DNA of 64,000 nt from Megalobrama amblycephala. Its lineage: Eukaryota; Chordata; Actinopteri; Cypriniformes; Xenocyprididae. How positions within the stretch are numbered: the stretch's first letter is position 1; each line of letters begins with the position of its first letter. This document shows positions 33,077 through 46,900 of this stretch, in pieces. The position numbers and the translations under genes are program-made. The DNA lies in the NCBI RefSeq assembly GCF_018812025.1, contig NC_063045.1, positions 56,373,957-56,437,956 on the forward strand. The letters run 5' to 3'. Below the pieces are notes generated by a model, which ran no database searches, was not told where the DNA came from, and saw only the letters and a list, made by a program, of their open reading frames with translations.

Positions 33077-36000
33077 TCACACACTCATGGTCATGTTTGG
33101 AGAATACTACAGGGACATAAGAGTTAAAAAAGAGTTTGAGTGTGTTTCTGAGAACTTTAAAGGGGTCATACCATACACTTTTAGCATTATATTTTGTAGG
33201 GCTGCCACTTAATCGTTGACCAGAACGTTAGTCGTTAGTCAACTTTCTAGTCAACTAGTTCATTTAAGCCATTAGTCGAAGAGAGAATAGCAGAGAATAT
33301 TTCTTTTTAAAATAGTGTTGTTTTTGGCGGCCTGTTTTCATTTTAGTTTTAGTCTAGTCTTTTAGTCACGTTCATACTCTTTTTAGTCTAGTCAAGTTTC
33401 AGTCAACTAAAAGTCTGAGCATTTTAGTCTTATTTTAGTCAGAATTATCCATGACTATTTTCGTCTAGTTTTAGTCAACGAAAACTGATGACATTTAGTC
33501 TAATTTTAGTCAATGAAAATTGTATTTTAGTCTCTTTTTAGAAATGCAATTCTATTTAACCCAGTCAATATAGTGTAGTACCTAGTAGTATAGACGAAAC
33601 CAAAATGTTCTTTTAGCCAAACCCATTTTAAACATGGTTATCTTATTATATTATTGTTACCTTATAGATAATACCTTATAATGCCTTGAGAACCCTTTAA
33701 GACCTGAAGGCTTTTTTAGAGTGTTTTTTTTTTCTTTTTTCTGAGCGACAAACACAAAAGTAAAGACTCATAACTCCAAAACTGTAGCAAGGAGAGTCAA
33801 AAGGTGGGTATCATTTGATAGAACACTTTTTAATTTTTTCGAAAATATAAATTACATTACATTTGGACATTTTCCAAATGTGGCATAAAGTATAGTTAAA
33901 TAAAGTGTTATTCATTTTTTTGCAGCTAGATGGCGCCCACGCAGGGTAAACTCGGGTTTAAAAGGCACTTCCGAGATCATTGGATACACACTGCATCCCG
34001 GAAAGATGAGACACGTTTTTAGCCAAGTATGTTAAATCATTTCCTGTGTAATATCTTGTGAACAATGCAATATATTATGTTGATTTTGGATTCATTTCGT
34101 AAGAATCTGCTTTAAATAATGATGTGCATTTTCTATGATCTGTGCATTTTTCATGAAGTTATGAGCACGTGAAATCTACATATTTCCCTACATATCGGTC
34201 CCTTTCTCTTTGTCAGACTTAACTTTGTTTGTTGTTGTCATTTATGCTAAACTCACCGCAGCTACATCTTCTAAATAATGCTGCGAGTGGGGCTTGAGAA
34301 AGTGACGTCACCTGCGTCTGCGCAGTGCGACCTGATGCAGCCCCTGAAGTGAGACACGGAAACAAATACTGCAAAATAATAATAATAATAACGCGACTAA
34401 ACGAGACATAATAACGTTATAACATTTCGTCTCGTCTCGTTTTGGTCAACGAAAATTAAGAGACATTTTTGCATAGTTTTGATTTTGTAAACCACATTTA
34501 GTCTCGTTTTTATTCGTCAACAACATTGCATTATACGTTTAATTATAGTCATCGTCACATGACCAGGATTTACGTTGTGTCTCGTCTTGTTTTCGTCACG
34601 TGATAAAGGTTCGTTGACGACGATATTTAGTCATAATTTTCGTTGACGAAAGCAACACTAGTTTAAAAGCAGACATTTCACGCTTTCTATAGATATATTT
34701 TGAGACAGCAGAAAGCACATCCTGTTTGTTTTCTTTATTTTACAAAAGCATGTTTTGTTGTTATTTTGAGTTTACACAAATAAAAGTTTACAGTTTTTAA
34801 TGACGTATAACTCTTCTCTGTATGACCAAAAATGATGGAGTATTTTAAGTCGTTTCCGCTGTTAGGAAAAAATGCAAGTGATCGCGCCAGCATGTCACGC
34901 AGTAAGCGTGCTATACTTTATCTTCCACACTCCGCATGAACACTTGGATATGCTCCTAATAATAGTGCACATTTATCTAGGTTAATGACAGAGTGAGCAG
35001 CCAATTAAAGAAGCTACTACTTAAGCCCAAAGTATACTTCACTTTTTACGCAGCATACAGTGCGCACAGCGCAAATTTCGTAATCAGAATAGAACACGCG
35101 TACTGAACAATTTTTTTTACTTTACTTTGTACGTGCAGGTCGCACATGTGCATTTAGTTTTTTTTACAGTATTTACTTTATCCACAAGGTGGCAACCGTG
35201 CCCCGAGGGCATTGATTCACAAGGTAGTCGAAGAAAAACTGCATAAACAGAACAGACTGGAACGCATGCAAGCTACAGCAACAATGGAGGCTTACCAGAT
35301 AGTGCGAAGAGGTTAGAAAGTACCCTCGTTTGTACAACTCCAGCATGAAAGAATACAAAGATGTTTACATGGGTTGTACCTCAGAGATATTTTAATTTGT
35401 CACAATGCGCATGCGTCGAATGCCTGTGTATGCATACGAGTCAAGTAAAGTATACTTTGCAAGGCTGTACATTTGGTTGTATGCATAAAAAAACTAAGTA
35501 TACTTTCTGCCTTAGAAGTTTCAAATGATAAGCCATATTTGAGTTTGATGGATGATAGGCGAATATTTCCAGCCCGACATACTGTATTTACCACAAGGAT
35601 CCGTCATTAATGATCTGTCCCTCACAGACTGTGCAACTTTGCCACTTCCTGTGGACTTTTGTTTTTTGGTGACTAACCGACTAATAAAATTTTGGTCGAC
35701 TAAGCCTCTTCTCGTCGACTAACATTCAGTCGACTATAAGGGGACAGCCCTAGATGGTTGGTCACATAAAAACAACAACAACTACAAAAAAAAAACACAG
35801 GAAGTGGTGATGTCACACAGTCTATGATAGATGATCATAGATATGATGATATGATCATAGATAGATGATCCGACGGTTGCTGGTCGCGTCGCAGCCTGCC
35901 TGACAGCCATTTCTGCCTGGATGAAGGACCACCACCTTCAACTCAACCTTGCAAAAACCGAACTGCTTGTGGTCGGTGCCAACCCAACACTTCATCACAA

Positions 36001-39000
36001 CCTTTCAATTCAACTTGGGTTGTCAACCATTACTCCTTCCAGGACAGCCAGGAACCTTGGAGTGGTGATGGATGATTGTTTAAGCTTCACAGATCATGTT
36101 GCTACAACGGCCCGGTCCTGCAGATTTGCCTTGTACAACATCAGGAAGATTAGACCCTTCCTATCGGAGCATTCCACACAAATTCTTGTCCAAGCTCTTG
36201 TTCTATCCAGACTGGACTATTGTAATGCTCTCTTGGCTGGTCTTCCAGCATGCACTGTCAAGCCTCTACAACTGATCCAGAATGCTGCAGCAAGACTGGT
36301 CTTCAACGAACCGAAGAGAGCGCACGTCACTCCTCTCTTCATCAGTCTGCATTGGCTGCCAGTAGCTGCTCGCATCCAATTCAAGGCTCTGATGTTTGCC
36401 TACAGAACGACCGCTGGCTCTGCACTGCTATACCTTAACTCACTATTTCAGACTTATGCGCCCTCCAGAAACTTGTGTTCTGCAAGTGAACGGCGCCTTG
36501 TGGTGCCATCACAAAGGGGCACAAAATCACTCTCACTGACCTTCTCCGGGTCTGTTCCTGGCTAGTGGAATGACCTGCCATGCTCTATCCGAGCAGCTGA
36601 GTCTTTAGCCATTGACCCAGTAATAGTAGCACATACCTTGATTTCTATTCTTCTTCCATCTACAGTACAGTCCAAAAGTTTGGAACCACTAAGATTTTTA
36701 ATGTTTTTAAAAGAAGTTTCGTCTGCTCACCAAGGCTACATTTATTTAATTAAAAATACAGTAAAAAACAGTAATATTGTGAAATATTATTACAATTTAA
36801 AATAACTGTTTTCTATTTGAATATATTTCACAAAGTAATTTATTCCTGTGATGCAAAGCTGAATTTTCAGCATCATTACTCCAGTCTTCAGTGTCACATG
36901 ATCCTTCAGAAATCATTCTAATATGCTGATCTGCTGCTCAAGAAACATTTAATGTGTACAATTGTACAAAATATTTGTCTACAATATTTTTTTTCAGGAT
37001 TATTTGATGAATAGAAAGTTCAAAAGAACAGTGTTTATCTGAAATCTAATCTTTTGTAACATTATAAATGTCTTTACTGCCACTTTTGATTGATTTAATG
37101 CATCCTTGCTGAATAAAAGTATTAATTTCTTTAATTTCTTTTCAAAAAAATAAAAATAAAAATTCGTACTGACCCCAAACTTTTGAACGGTAGTGTATAA
37201 TGCTACAGAAGCTTTGTATTTCAGATAAATGCTGTTCTTTTGAACTTTCTATTCATCAAGGAATCCTGAAAAAAAAAGTACACAACTGTTTTCAACATTG
37301 AAAATAATCATAAATGTTAATTGAGCAGCAAATCAGCATATTAGAATGATTTCTGAAGGATCATGTGACACTGAAGACTGGAGTAACGATGCTGAAAATT
37401 CAGCTTTGCATCACAGGAATAAATTACTTTGTCAAATATATTTAAATAGTACACAGTTATTTTAAATTGTAATAATATTTCACAATATTACTGTTTTTTA
37501 CTGTATTTTTAATTAAATAAATGTAGCCTTGGTGAGCAGACGAAACTTCTTTTAAAAACATCTTAGTGGTTCCAAACTTTTGGACTGTACTGTATTTTTG
37601 TATTTATAAAAAAAAAAAATAAAATAAAATAAATCTTGGCTACAAGCACTTTACTGACATAACTGTGACTTCACACAGCACTTACATACTGTTGTTCTCA
37701 TGTTGATTTGATTGATTCTACTATTCTCATTTGTAAGTCGTTTTGGAGAAAAGCGTCCGCTAAATGACTAAATGTAAATGTTGATGATAATTAACACAGC
37801 TTTTCCATGTTGTAATTAAGTCAGGCAGGAAATCTATGACCATTCTTGACCTCAAACATGGCTAATAATTTGAATCATGTAAATAGTAGCCAAACGATAG
37901 CCAATTTACATGGCCGTTCACACTAACATTAACCTAGATAAATGTGCACTATAATTACGTAATAAGTGTTTGTGTGAATAGTTGTTTGGCTTATGAACAA
38001 CTGCCAGTTGACTAGGAAAATCTTTGGTTGGGGGCAGCCCTAATATTTTAAGAATGTTAAGCAAGGTTTTTGTACCTTTTTGGTTTTGTTTTCAGACTGT
38101 TTTTGAAGGAAAATTTGTTTTCACAGTGCAATGAACTCTCAAAATATCAATTTAAGATGAGTGGGTCTCATTCACTAATAACTGCATACATTATTCGTAT
38201 TTATATGCACATTAGAACTTCACACGAAAACTTTAATTCACAACACAAATTTGTTCTTAACCATGTCCATATAAGGGCTTTCCACACGCGCTTTCCTTTC
38301 ATCACTCTCAGCAAACATGACACTCTCTAAAGACGCGCTGACAGCATGCACAGCTATATGTATATATGATGAAATATATTTAAGATCTATATCTATGTGT
38401 AAAATGTCATCTTAACATGTTTATAAAGATAGCCAGAGTATGGGATTTCACGTTTAAGTGGTTTCAGTTGTTCCTAATTTTTTTTGTAAATTTAGAATAA
38501 ATTTTAGAGCGAAAGTTATTGATAAATCATGATTTGTTCGTGAAAACGTTTGTACGTAGATTTCACACACAAATTTGTGCATAGTATGCATGCTTAGTGA
38601 ATGAGACCCAGTGGCTCTTGTCAAAGTTAAAACACAAATGCACTTGCAGACAAGGAAATGACATACGCTCTCATTCTGGAAAGGGTTGAGGAAATTTCCG
38701 CCCATCTCTCCATCATCTCGGGGAGTTCCAGGCTGGTTGCTCATGCTTAGGTTACCAGGAGAGTTCTGTACAGATAGATAGAAGTTATGTTTTTAATTTA
38801 TGCATGAAAATTAGGGCTGTCAATTTTACACGTTATTTAAGCTGGACTGTTTTTACACAAGATGAGAATAATGTGATTAATGAGCATATCATATAATTAA
38901 TCTGATAAAATGAAAACAACTCTCACCTTGGGCATACTGTCCATGTCAGCTGACCCTAAATAAATAAAAATATAGATTTCAGATTTTAAAAACTATATTG

Positions 39001-39925
39001 TAGATGTATGGTTGCAATGATATTAAAATGCATGATTAGTCTTCAGTGACCACAAGGGGGCATAAGCATGCAAGGCAAAAAATGACAACAAATCAAGGAA
39101 ATCAAGCTGCAATTTCACATTGACTTATGACATGCTTTGATACTCCTCAAGCAAAGTACACAGCACTCAAAGATGTCCAAGAGTACTATCTAAAGTGGTT
39201 GTTTATACAAGAGACACTCTTACCTAATGATCCATTCATGTGATGCGGCTCCATTCCTGCCATGCCTCCCATTGGACCATCTCCACCAGGACCAATAGGG
39301 AACTGTCAAAGGCACAAACAAGGACACATTAAATATGATATTACAACAACTACAGATCAGAAAGTCAGTCATTAAGTACAGTAGGAATAAATGCAACTTG
39401 ATATGAACTGAGATGCGTGTGTGCAAATATTTTAAATTTGTCATGCTGTCTTACATTTTGCCTGTTTCCTCCGGGCGGCACTGCGTTGATCATGGTGTAC
39501 ATATTTTCTCCCGAGTTTGTCGAGTCTGTAGAGAAAGAGCCAAACACACTAGCTCATCATCATATTTCAGCTAATGCTCCACTGATGGCTGTAAAAAGTA
39601 TTTGGATACCTTTGGTCAATAATACACACATTTTAAAACTCACTGTATTAGTAAGGCATTTAATACTTAAAGAAACGTAACATACTTTAAAATAAATATA
39701 AATAAAATACACATAAATATATATAACATTTTAAACACTTAAAACAATATAAAACATTATTATTTTTTTAAATATATACATTTTTACTGTTAGAATTAAA
39801 AATATAATTTTAAATAAAAATATATTAAATGAAATTATGTACATGTATATAATACATTTTTCTATTATAATTTAAATATTAAACACTCAAAACATTTTTT
39901 AAATACTTATTATTGTTATTTATTG

Positions 39926-39992
<67 letters not shown>

Positions 39993-40888
39993 AATATAAA
40001 TAAAAAACACATAAATATATAAAATCTTGAACATATTAAATTAAATGTGAAAATTTTTATTGTTAAAATTATATATATATACACTATTATTATTATTATT
40101 ATTTCCCTCAGTATATCTGTTCATAATTAAATTCAGCTATGCAAGAAAAAAACAGTGCAGTCCTACCTGCAGGGCTAGGCATTATGGGAGTCCCTGGGGG
40201 CCCTCCTCCACCGGGTGGACCCTGAGAAAGAGAAAAGACAAATATTGTTCTAAATCTCATGTAACACAGATTAATTAGTTATATTTGAATGCACTTGTGG
40301 CATATACGTGTGTAAATGTGAGGATAGTCCTGTGTGTGAGTGTGTGTGTGTGGTTCATGACAGAGGCCTGAGGCCCTTGCTGTGGTCAGCACTGTGCATA
40401 TCTGCTCTATCCTCCCTCTTCCCAAATCTAATTATCTCTCCTTCTCTCTGCTGACTCGGCTCTGCCTTCCCGAGCACCTCGTCTTGTCTGGCTGCTTTCA
40501 GTAAGCTACCGCAGCTTCCCTTCCACAAATCATCTCAGCTGGGAGTTACTGACAGCGTTTTAACACAATATCTTGTGAAATGTCTTAAAACGACACGTTT
40601 AATCACATTGCTTATCTCAAATCTGTTTCAAAGTATCTGGCAGTGTCTAGTTGTTTAAAGGACTTTCACATGAAGTTACTGAATTTTTTTTTTTTGGATG
40701 ACATTATACAAGCTATGTGTCTCATTCATGCAAATATATATAATATAATATAATATTTTTTAACAATACATTTTATATATTTGTTGAACAAAACCAATCA
40801 TTTATATTTAAAAATATTTAATAAATATTATAAATATTAATATGTATAAAATATTTAATCTATAATATCTTAATACATACATCCAAAT

Positions 40889-40982
<94 letters not shown>

Positions 40983-43900
40983 ACTTAATTTGGATCCACT
41001 GCTGAGGACACAGGACTATGGAAATTATTTTACGATCTGATGCATCTCTAAGAGCTGGACGTCAGCATTCATGGCTGTTGGAGGCGTGTAAATGTAGAGG
41101 GTCATGGCTCTTACCACATAACTCCCTGGAGATGCCGAGGAATACGGGATCTTAAATGCCACGTGGATCCGATCAGACAAAAAAACAGAGAGAATGTCAA
41201 CAAAGCAGATGCTCTTTAAGTGCAAACATTTACCTACAGCTGTAGTGGCTGACATTTCACAATGAATGATTGTAGAAATGACTCACAGAGTTGGAATTTG
41301 GTGGATTTGGCCACGGTCTTCCTCCGGGACCCCTATAGTAGGGTGAGATGTGTTGTACTCATTAACTATTCTAAAGCTATGATAGAAAATAGTATTTGTT
41401 ATTAGGCGAATATGTGTTAGTGTAACAAGAAGTACGTACATATTCATCCCAGGCATCCCAGGACCCCCAAGAGCATTGAGTGGTGGTCTCATGCCCCCTC
41501 CATATGCCTGGAACGATAAAAAAGAAATGTAGCAAAGTGCCTTTGCACATAGTTTAGATGAGCGATCCAAACATAGAGGTGTGATGATCGTACCTGTGGC
41601 CCAAGAGGTACCATCCCTCTGGGCGGAGTCATTCTCTGCATAGCCCCACCCATATTTGGATGACCTGATGGGAATTAGTATATTAGCAAGTGGCAAACAC
41701 ATTGAGAGATAAATCTCATAAAACTGTCAAGAAAACTTTTTTTTTTTTTTTTTTAAATATCATATTTTACCACACCCCCAAAATAATTATTTGTGTCTCT
41801 ACATAATAATAATGTACATGTAAAATGGTAGTATATATGGCCTATTTTATTACATTTTTTTCTTATGGCCTGTTCACATCAACTATGATGACTATAGCTC
41901 TAAAAATCATTCTAAACACACTTTCAGAACATTTTTTCCAGCTGATGAACAATAAAAACATTGACAGCCAATCAGAATTCATCCTGCTTTAAAGAGCTTG
42001 AGCATTTAAAGGGACAGATGACAAACTGCAGTGTGCTTATAATAAACAGAACGATACTATGGATTGGCATGGATGCTAATATAGATATTTTTAAAGTTAT
42101 CTTTTTATTTATTGTTCTTGGTGTGAACGGGTCTTTAAGGTGAATCTCAAGAAAGCGCTCAAGTAATGTTTTTAAAAAAATCATATCTCACCACATCCCC
42201 AAAAATGTTTATAATGGTAATATATACAGCCTACTTTATTCTACTTTCTTTCTTAAGGTGAATCTCATGAAAACTGTCAAGAAATGTTGAAAAAATCATA
42301 TCACACCCCTTCCCAAAAATTCTCTGTTTCTAAATATAGTTTAATATAATAATAATAATAATAATATGTAATTAATATGGTAATATTAAATGTTTCCCCA
42401 GGTGAATCTCACAAAAGCTGTCAAGAAATGTTGAAAAAATATATTTCACCTCACCCCGATTAATATTTTCATAACAATTAATCATCAATCGATTAATCTC
42501 ATTCCCATTACTATAAACTGAAAAACAAAGTATTTCAACATCATGGAAGTATTTAATTTATGCTAATTAAAAAAAACATCATTGTGTCCAGACTTGATTT
42601 CCATTACTGAATTACCATAATGAGAATGAGATTTTTTTTTCGCATTACGGTAATGAGAATTCTGGGGGAAAAGTGCTTAATTGCTATGAAAATAATGTCA
42701 TGATGGAAAAATCTTAACGGTCTTAAAATAGGCTTTGTTTTCTTCATGCAAAATATAATTTCTTATTTTTCTGTTGTTGATTATGACCAAACATTTCACC
42801 CTATAAGACTGTTTAATTCATTATTCGTAAACAAACCTTGTTGTCTTGATGGGTCCATGCCACTGGGTAATAACGGCTGGTTTCCAGGGACTCCACCTAA
42901 TGCCTGAACCAGTAAGATACAGCACGAATTAACATACATTTGTCAACATCGTCCAACCAGGGGTAGATAAGGCCCATTAGCTGCCCTTGGGCTATGACAT
43001 TAGATCAGGACCCAAAATATCACATTTTGGAGAGTGAGACAGAATGACTGGAAATAAAATGTGATGCCTTAAGCGACAGCAAAAATACTATTAGAAGCAA
43101 GTATTAGTCTTGGCTGAAAAGTCTTAAAATGACTCACAGCAAGTTAATTAGATAAGACTAAAATAAAACATGTAAAACTCTAATCACTCCACCATGAATG
43201 TGTATTTCTGTATTGAGATGTGTAATCGAAAAACAGAACTGAAAAGGATCAGCACCTGATTGGGTATTCTGAGAGGTGGTCTGGGGCCGCCAGGATAGCG
43301 CGATGACATGAAAGGCTAGAAAAAAAGAAGAGATGTCATATATAATTATAATTAGCAAAAAAAGTCCTATTCCTACTCATGAAATCATAATTAAGAAACA
43401 TTCCTCTGTATTGGCTCACTAAAATGATCACTGAAACACCATCTAGGTACCCAGAAGTGACCATACTGATCTGTAGTCTTTTTAAAGAACTGTACACACT
43501 AACTGAACTAGCTTTTCTTCAGCTCTAGGGGCATTTACTTAAAGCACCAGCAAGATCAATAGCACTGGGAAAGTCTCCAGAGAACAGAAAACAATTATTT
43601 CCAAGCATCCAACCGAACAAGGCCATTTCCACCTCCACATCTGAGGTGAGATTAAGAAAAAATCCTTGATCACAAAGTAAACATACTATATGTATTTAAG
43701 AACACAAGGATCAAGAAAACAACCGTATATAGAATTTTTTCCTTGACTAAGACGAGACGATGACGAGACGTCCTTAAAAGTGCTGTATGCAATTTTTTTG
43801 ACAGTACACAAAAATACCATATTATGAGATTTAGGAAACATGCTAAGTTCACATACTTGCTTCCCTGAAAAACAATTATACAGCCAGTTATTTTACTTTG

Positions 43901-46900
43901 AAATGTGCATTCAGTGTCGGAATGTTTGTTTTGGTCTGCGTGATCCCGCCCACTGCCATTTTACCATATAGTATTTCGACTCCCGGGTTGCCGTTTGGTG
44001 GAAATCACAGCTCATTACAAACCTCTCCAATATTATGAATTTGAACTACAGTACCCATTTCAACCACTAGCTGACAATATTACATACTGCACCTTTAAAT
44101 AATAACTGTGACTACATCAGTATGCAATTTTGTTGATAAAAAAGATGAGACTAAATTGTAGGTAAAAAAAAAAAAAAAAACTACACCAAAAGCTCTCTCT
44201 CTATTTTTGTCGGCAAAAAAAGAGGCAAAATATTACAGACTATTATTTTAACAAGCCTCTATATGCTTTCATGCTAGAGGGTTGCCAGATATCAAGAGTT
44301 TCAATCCCCCAATCAGAGCTTTTCTCTTAAATGAATGCAATTTCTGCCGGTTTTACTTAATCTTTGCAATCTGGCAACCATGCTTGCTCCCTCTGTAACA
44401 GAAGCAAGCTAGTATTTGGTGCCGTGACCCAGATGGGAATGAGGTTTTAGGGGGGTGAGTGTAATGGAAGCAAGCCAGTAAGAGTTGTGTTTGTAAACCT
44501 CACTCCCCTGGCCTCAAGAGGCGCGCTGGCGACTGACGCTAGAGGCTGCGGTCTTTAGCGTCCTTGTTAGCGTGCCCGCCTCCCATGCTGGAGATGCCGG
44601 TTTGAGATCCTGTTCAGAGCAGGTCGAGTACATTTGGTGCCGTGACCTAGATAGGAGTGAGGTTTAGGGGGCTGAGTGTAACGGTAGCAAGCTAGTAACT
44701 AGGGCTGCACGATATATCGCATGAGATTGTCACGCGCATTTCGTCAGTAAAGCCGGTTCCCTGATTACCGCTAAATCGCCATCACCTGCTTTCAAATGGA
44801 GCGGCATTTAATAGACAGAGCCGTAGATCACTGAAAAGCCACGCAATATCGCATTCATATCGCAGATGAATCGCCTTCGATAATGAACGCGATATTGCGT
44901 GGCTTTTCAGTGATCTACGGCTCTGTCTATTAAATGCCGCTCCATTTGAAAGCAGGTGATGGCGATTTAGTGGTAATCAGGGAACCGGCTTTACTGACGA
45001 AATGCGCGTGATAATCTAATGCGATATATCGTGCAGTCCTACTAGTAACAGTTGTGCATGTAAACCTCACTCTCCTGGCCTCAAGAGGCACGCTGGAGAC
45101 TGACGCTAGCGGTCTTTAGCGTCCTTGTTAGCGTGCCTTCCACCCATGCCGAAGATGCCAGATGCCGAAGTCCCGCTTGGAGTGGGTCGAGTAGGACCGG
45201 TTACATTTAGTGCCGTGACCTGGATGGGAGTGAGATTTAGGGGGGCGAATGTAACGGAAGCAAGCTACTAAGAGCTGTGCGTGTAAACCTCACTCCCCAG
45301 CCTCAAGAGGCGCTGTAGCGACTGACGACTTTAGCGTCATTGTTAGCACACCCGCCTCCCATGCCGGAGATGCTGGCTCGAATTCCACTTGGAGCGGGTC
45401 AAGTAGGACCGGTTACATCTCTACACTTCCAAAAAAGCGTAGATGATCTGAAAATACCAACGAACATGTATGTTTGAATTTAGCGATCTCAATTGAGATT
45501 CTGCTCAAGTGTCATACAGCCAGTCTGTGTTCCTTCACAAGCGGCTTGTGCTGATGAACTATAATAAAAATAAAAGTATTAATTTCTTTAATTTCTTTGT
45601 TACTGTCCCCCAACTTTTTATACAAACAATCTTGTTGTGACATTGTACAAGTTGTCATTTCTGTAAACAAGTGAAGAGTTAAAATTGTTCAGTTCAAGGC
45701 TTTGGTGGTCACGCTCAGAGTCTCATTTTAGAGATCAAAGCTCAGACAAGGGGCCAGTCTGTTTTGGAGCCAACATCTATAGATAATTAAGGGCAATAAG
45801 AGGTTCATTGAGAGTCAGTCATTATTATGTGAAAATTAGACATCTTCACACTGTTTTCATGAAAATGCATCTCTTTGTTCATCAAAGAGAACGTAGATTT
45901 GGAGAGAGAAAATGTTGTGACCTGAATGTGATGAATATGTTCAAAATTTCAGCCACATTTCTGTATATGTGTGCATCTCTTATAACTTACAGGGAGAAAT
46001 ACAGAGATGTTGACATAAAAACAAAAGGTTGGGGGGGTCAACAGTTTTAATACTTCATACTTCAATACTACATAAGGAACATTTCAGTAAACAAAAAAGT
46101 AAGAGTAGTTAGTCAAAGTCTGGATTTTCATGTGCCGTCAAACAGTCGTGATCACCTAAGGAGGTAACCATAGCAACACCATGCTGCTCCAGTACTTTCA
46201 GTTAGGATCCATACTGGCTGATACATCAATAAAACATGAATACTCTATCACTTAGAGTGACTCAACTATTAGATTTACATTTCACATATGTGTTCAGGGT
46301 TCTTGCTCTTTTTGACAATATATTTTCCATTAGAGTGATTGCTGCATTTGTGGTTAAAATAATGTTTATTCAGATTGATTCACTAATGAATCATTCAGAC
46401 CATTTTGAACCATTTGATTTTTAAAAATTACAAAATTCAAAAGAACATTTCTCTCATGAAGTTTTACTCTACACAAAATCAATGAAATATTCTAGAGCAG
46501 AACAAAATTAGAACCATATTTAACTGTTTCTAACTGTTTTCCATTACTTTTCAAGTGTTGCCAAGTCTGTGGTTTTCCCGCAGAACTGGGATACTTTTAA
46601 ATAGTTGCCACGGGTTGATTATAGACAAATTTGGTGCTCCATCCTAACCCCCCAAAGGAGAAAATCAAACTGGACTAGTTTTGGGGTATTTTTAATTTAC
46701 CATTTTGCTAGTTTTGTTGCGCAGATCTGGCAACCCTGTCTCAGACATAAGCTGCGTTTCCACCGAAATTACCCAGAAAAATTTGTCCCAGGAACTTGTT
46801 GCTGTCTGCGTTTCCATCTCAGTCTAAAGTACCGTGAAGATTAACTCCCTGAGGTCTGAAAACGCGCCAGCGCGTTTTGCAGGTTTTTTTTCACATTGCA

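Noticed and set aside
44394..45424. CRISPR-like array or functional tRNA cluster
   Set aside because: Units are about 220 bp with no short repeat/spacer pattern, and the tRNA-like part lacks a convincing acceptor stem; a eukaryotic tandem repeat is the better reading.
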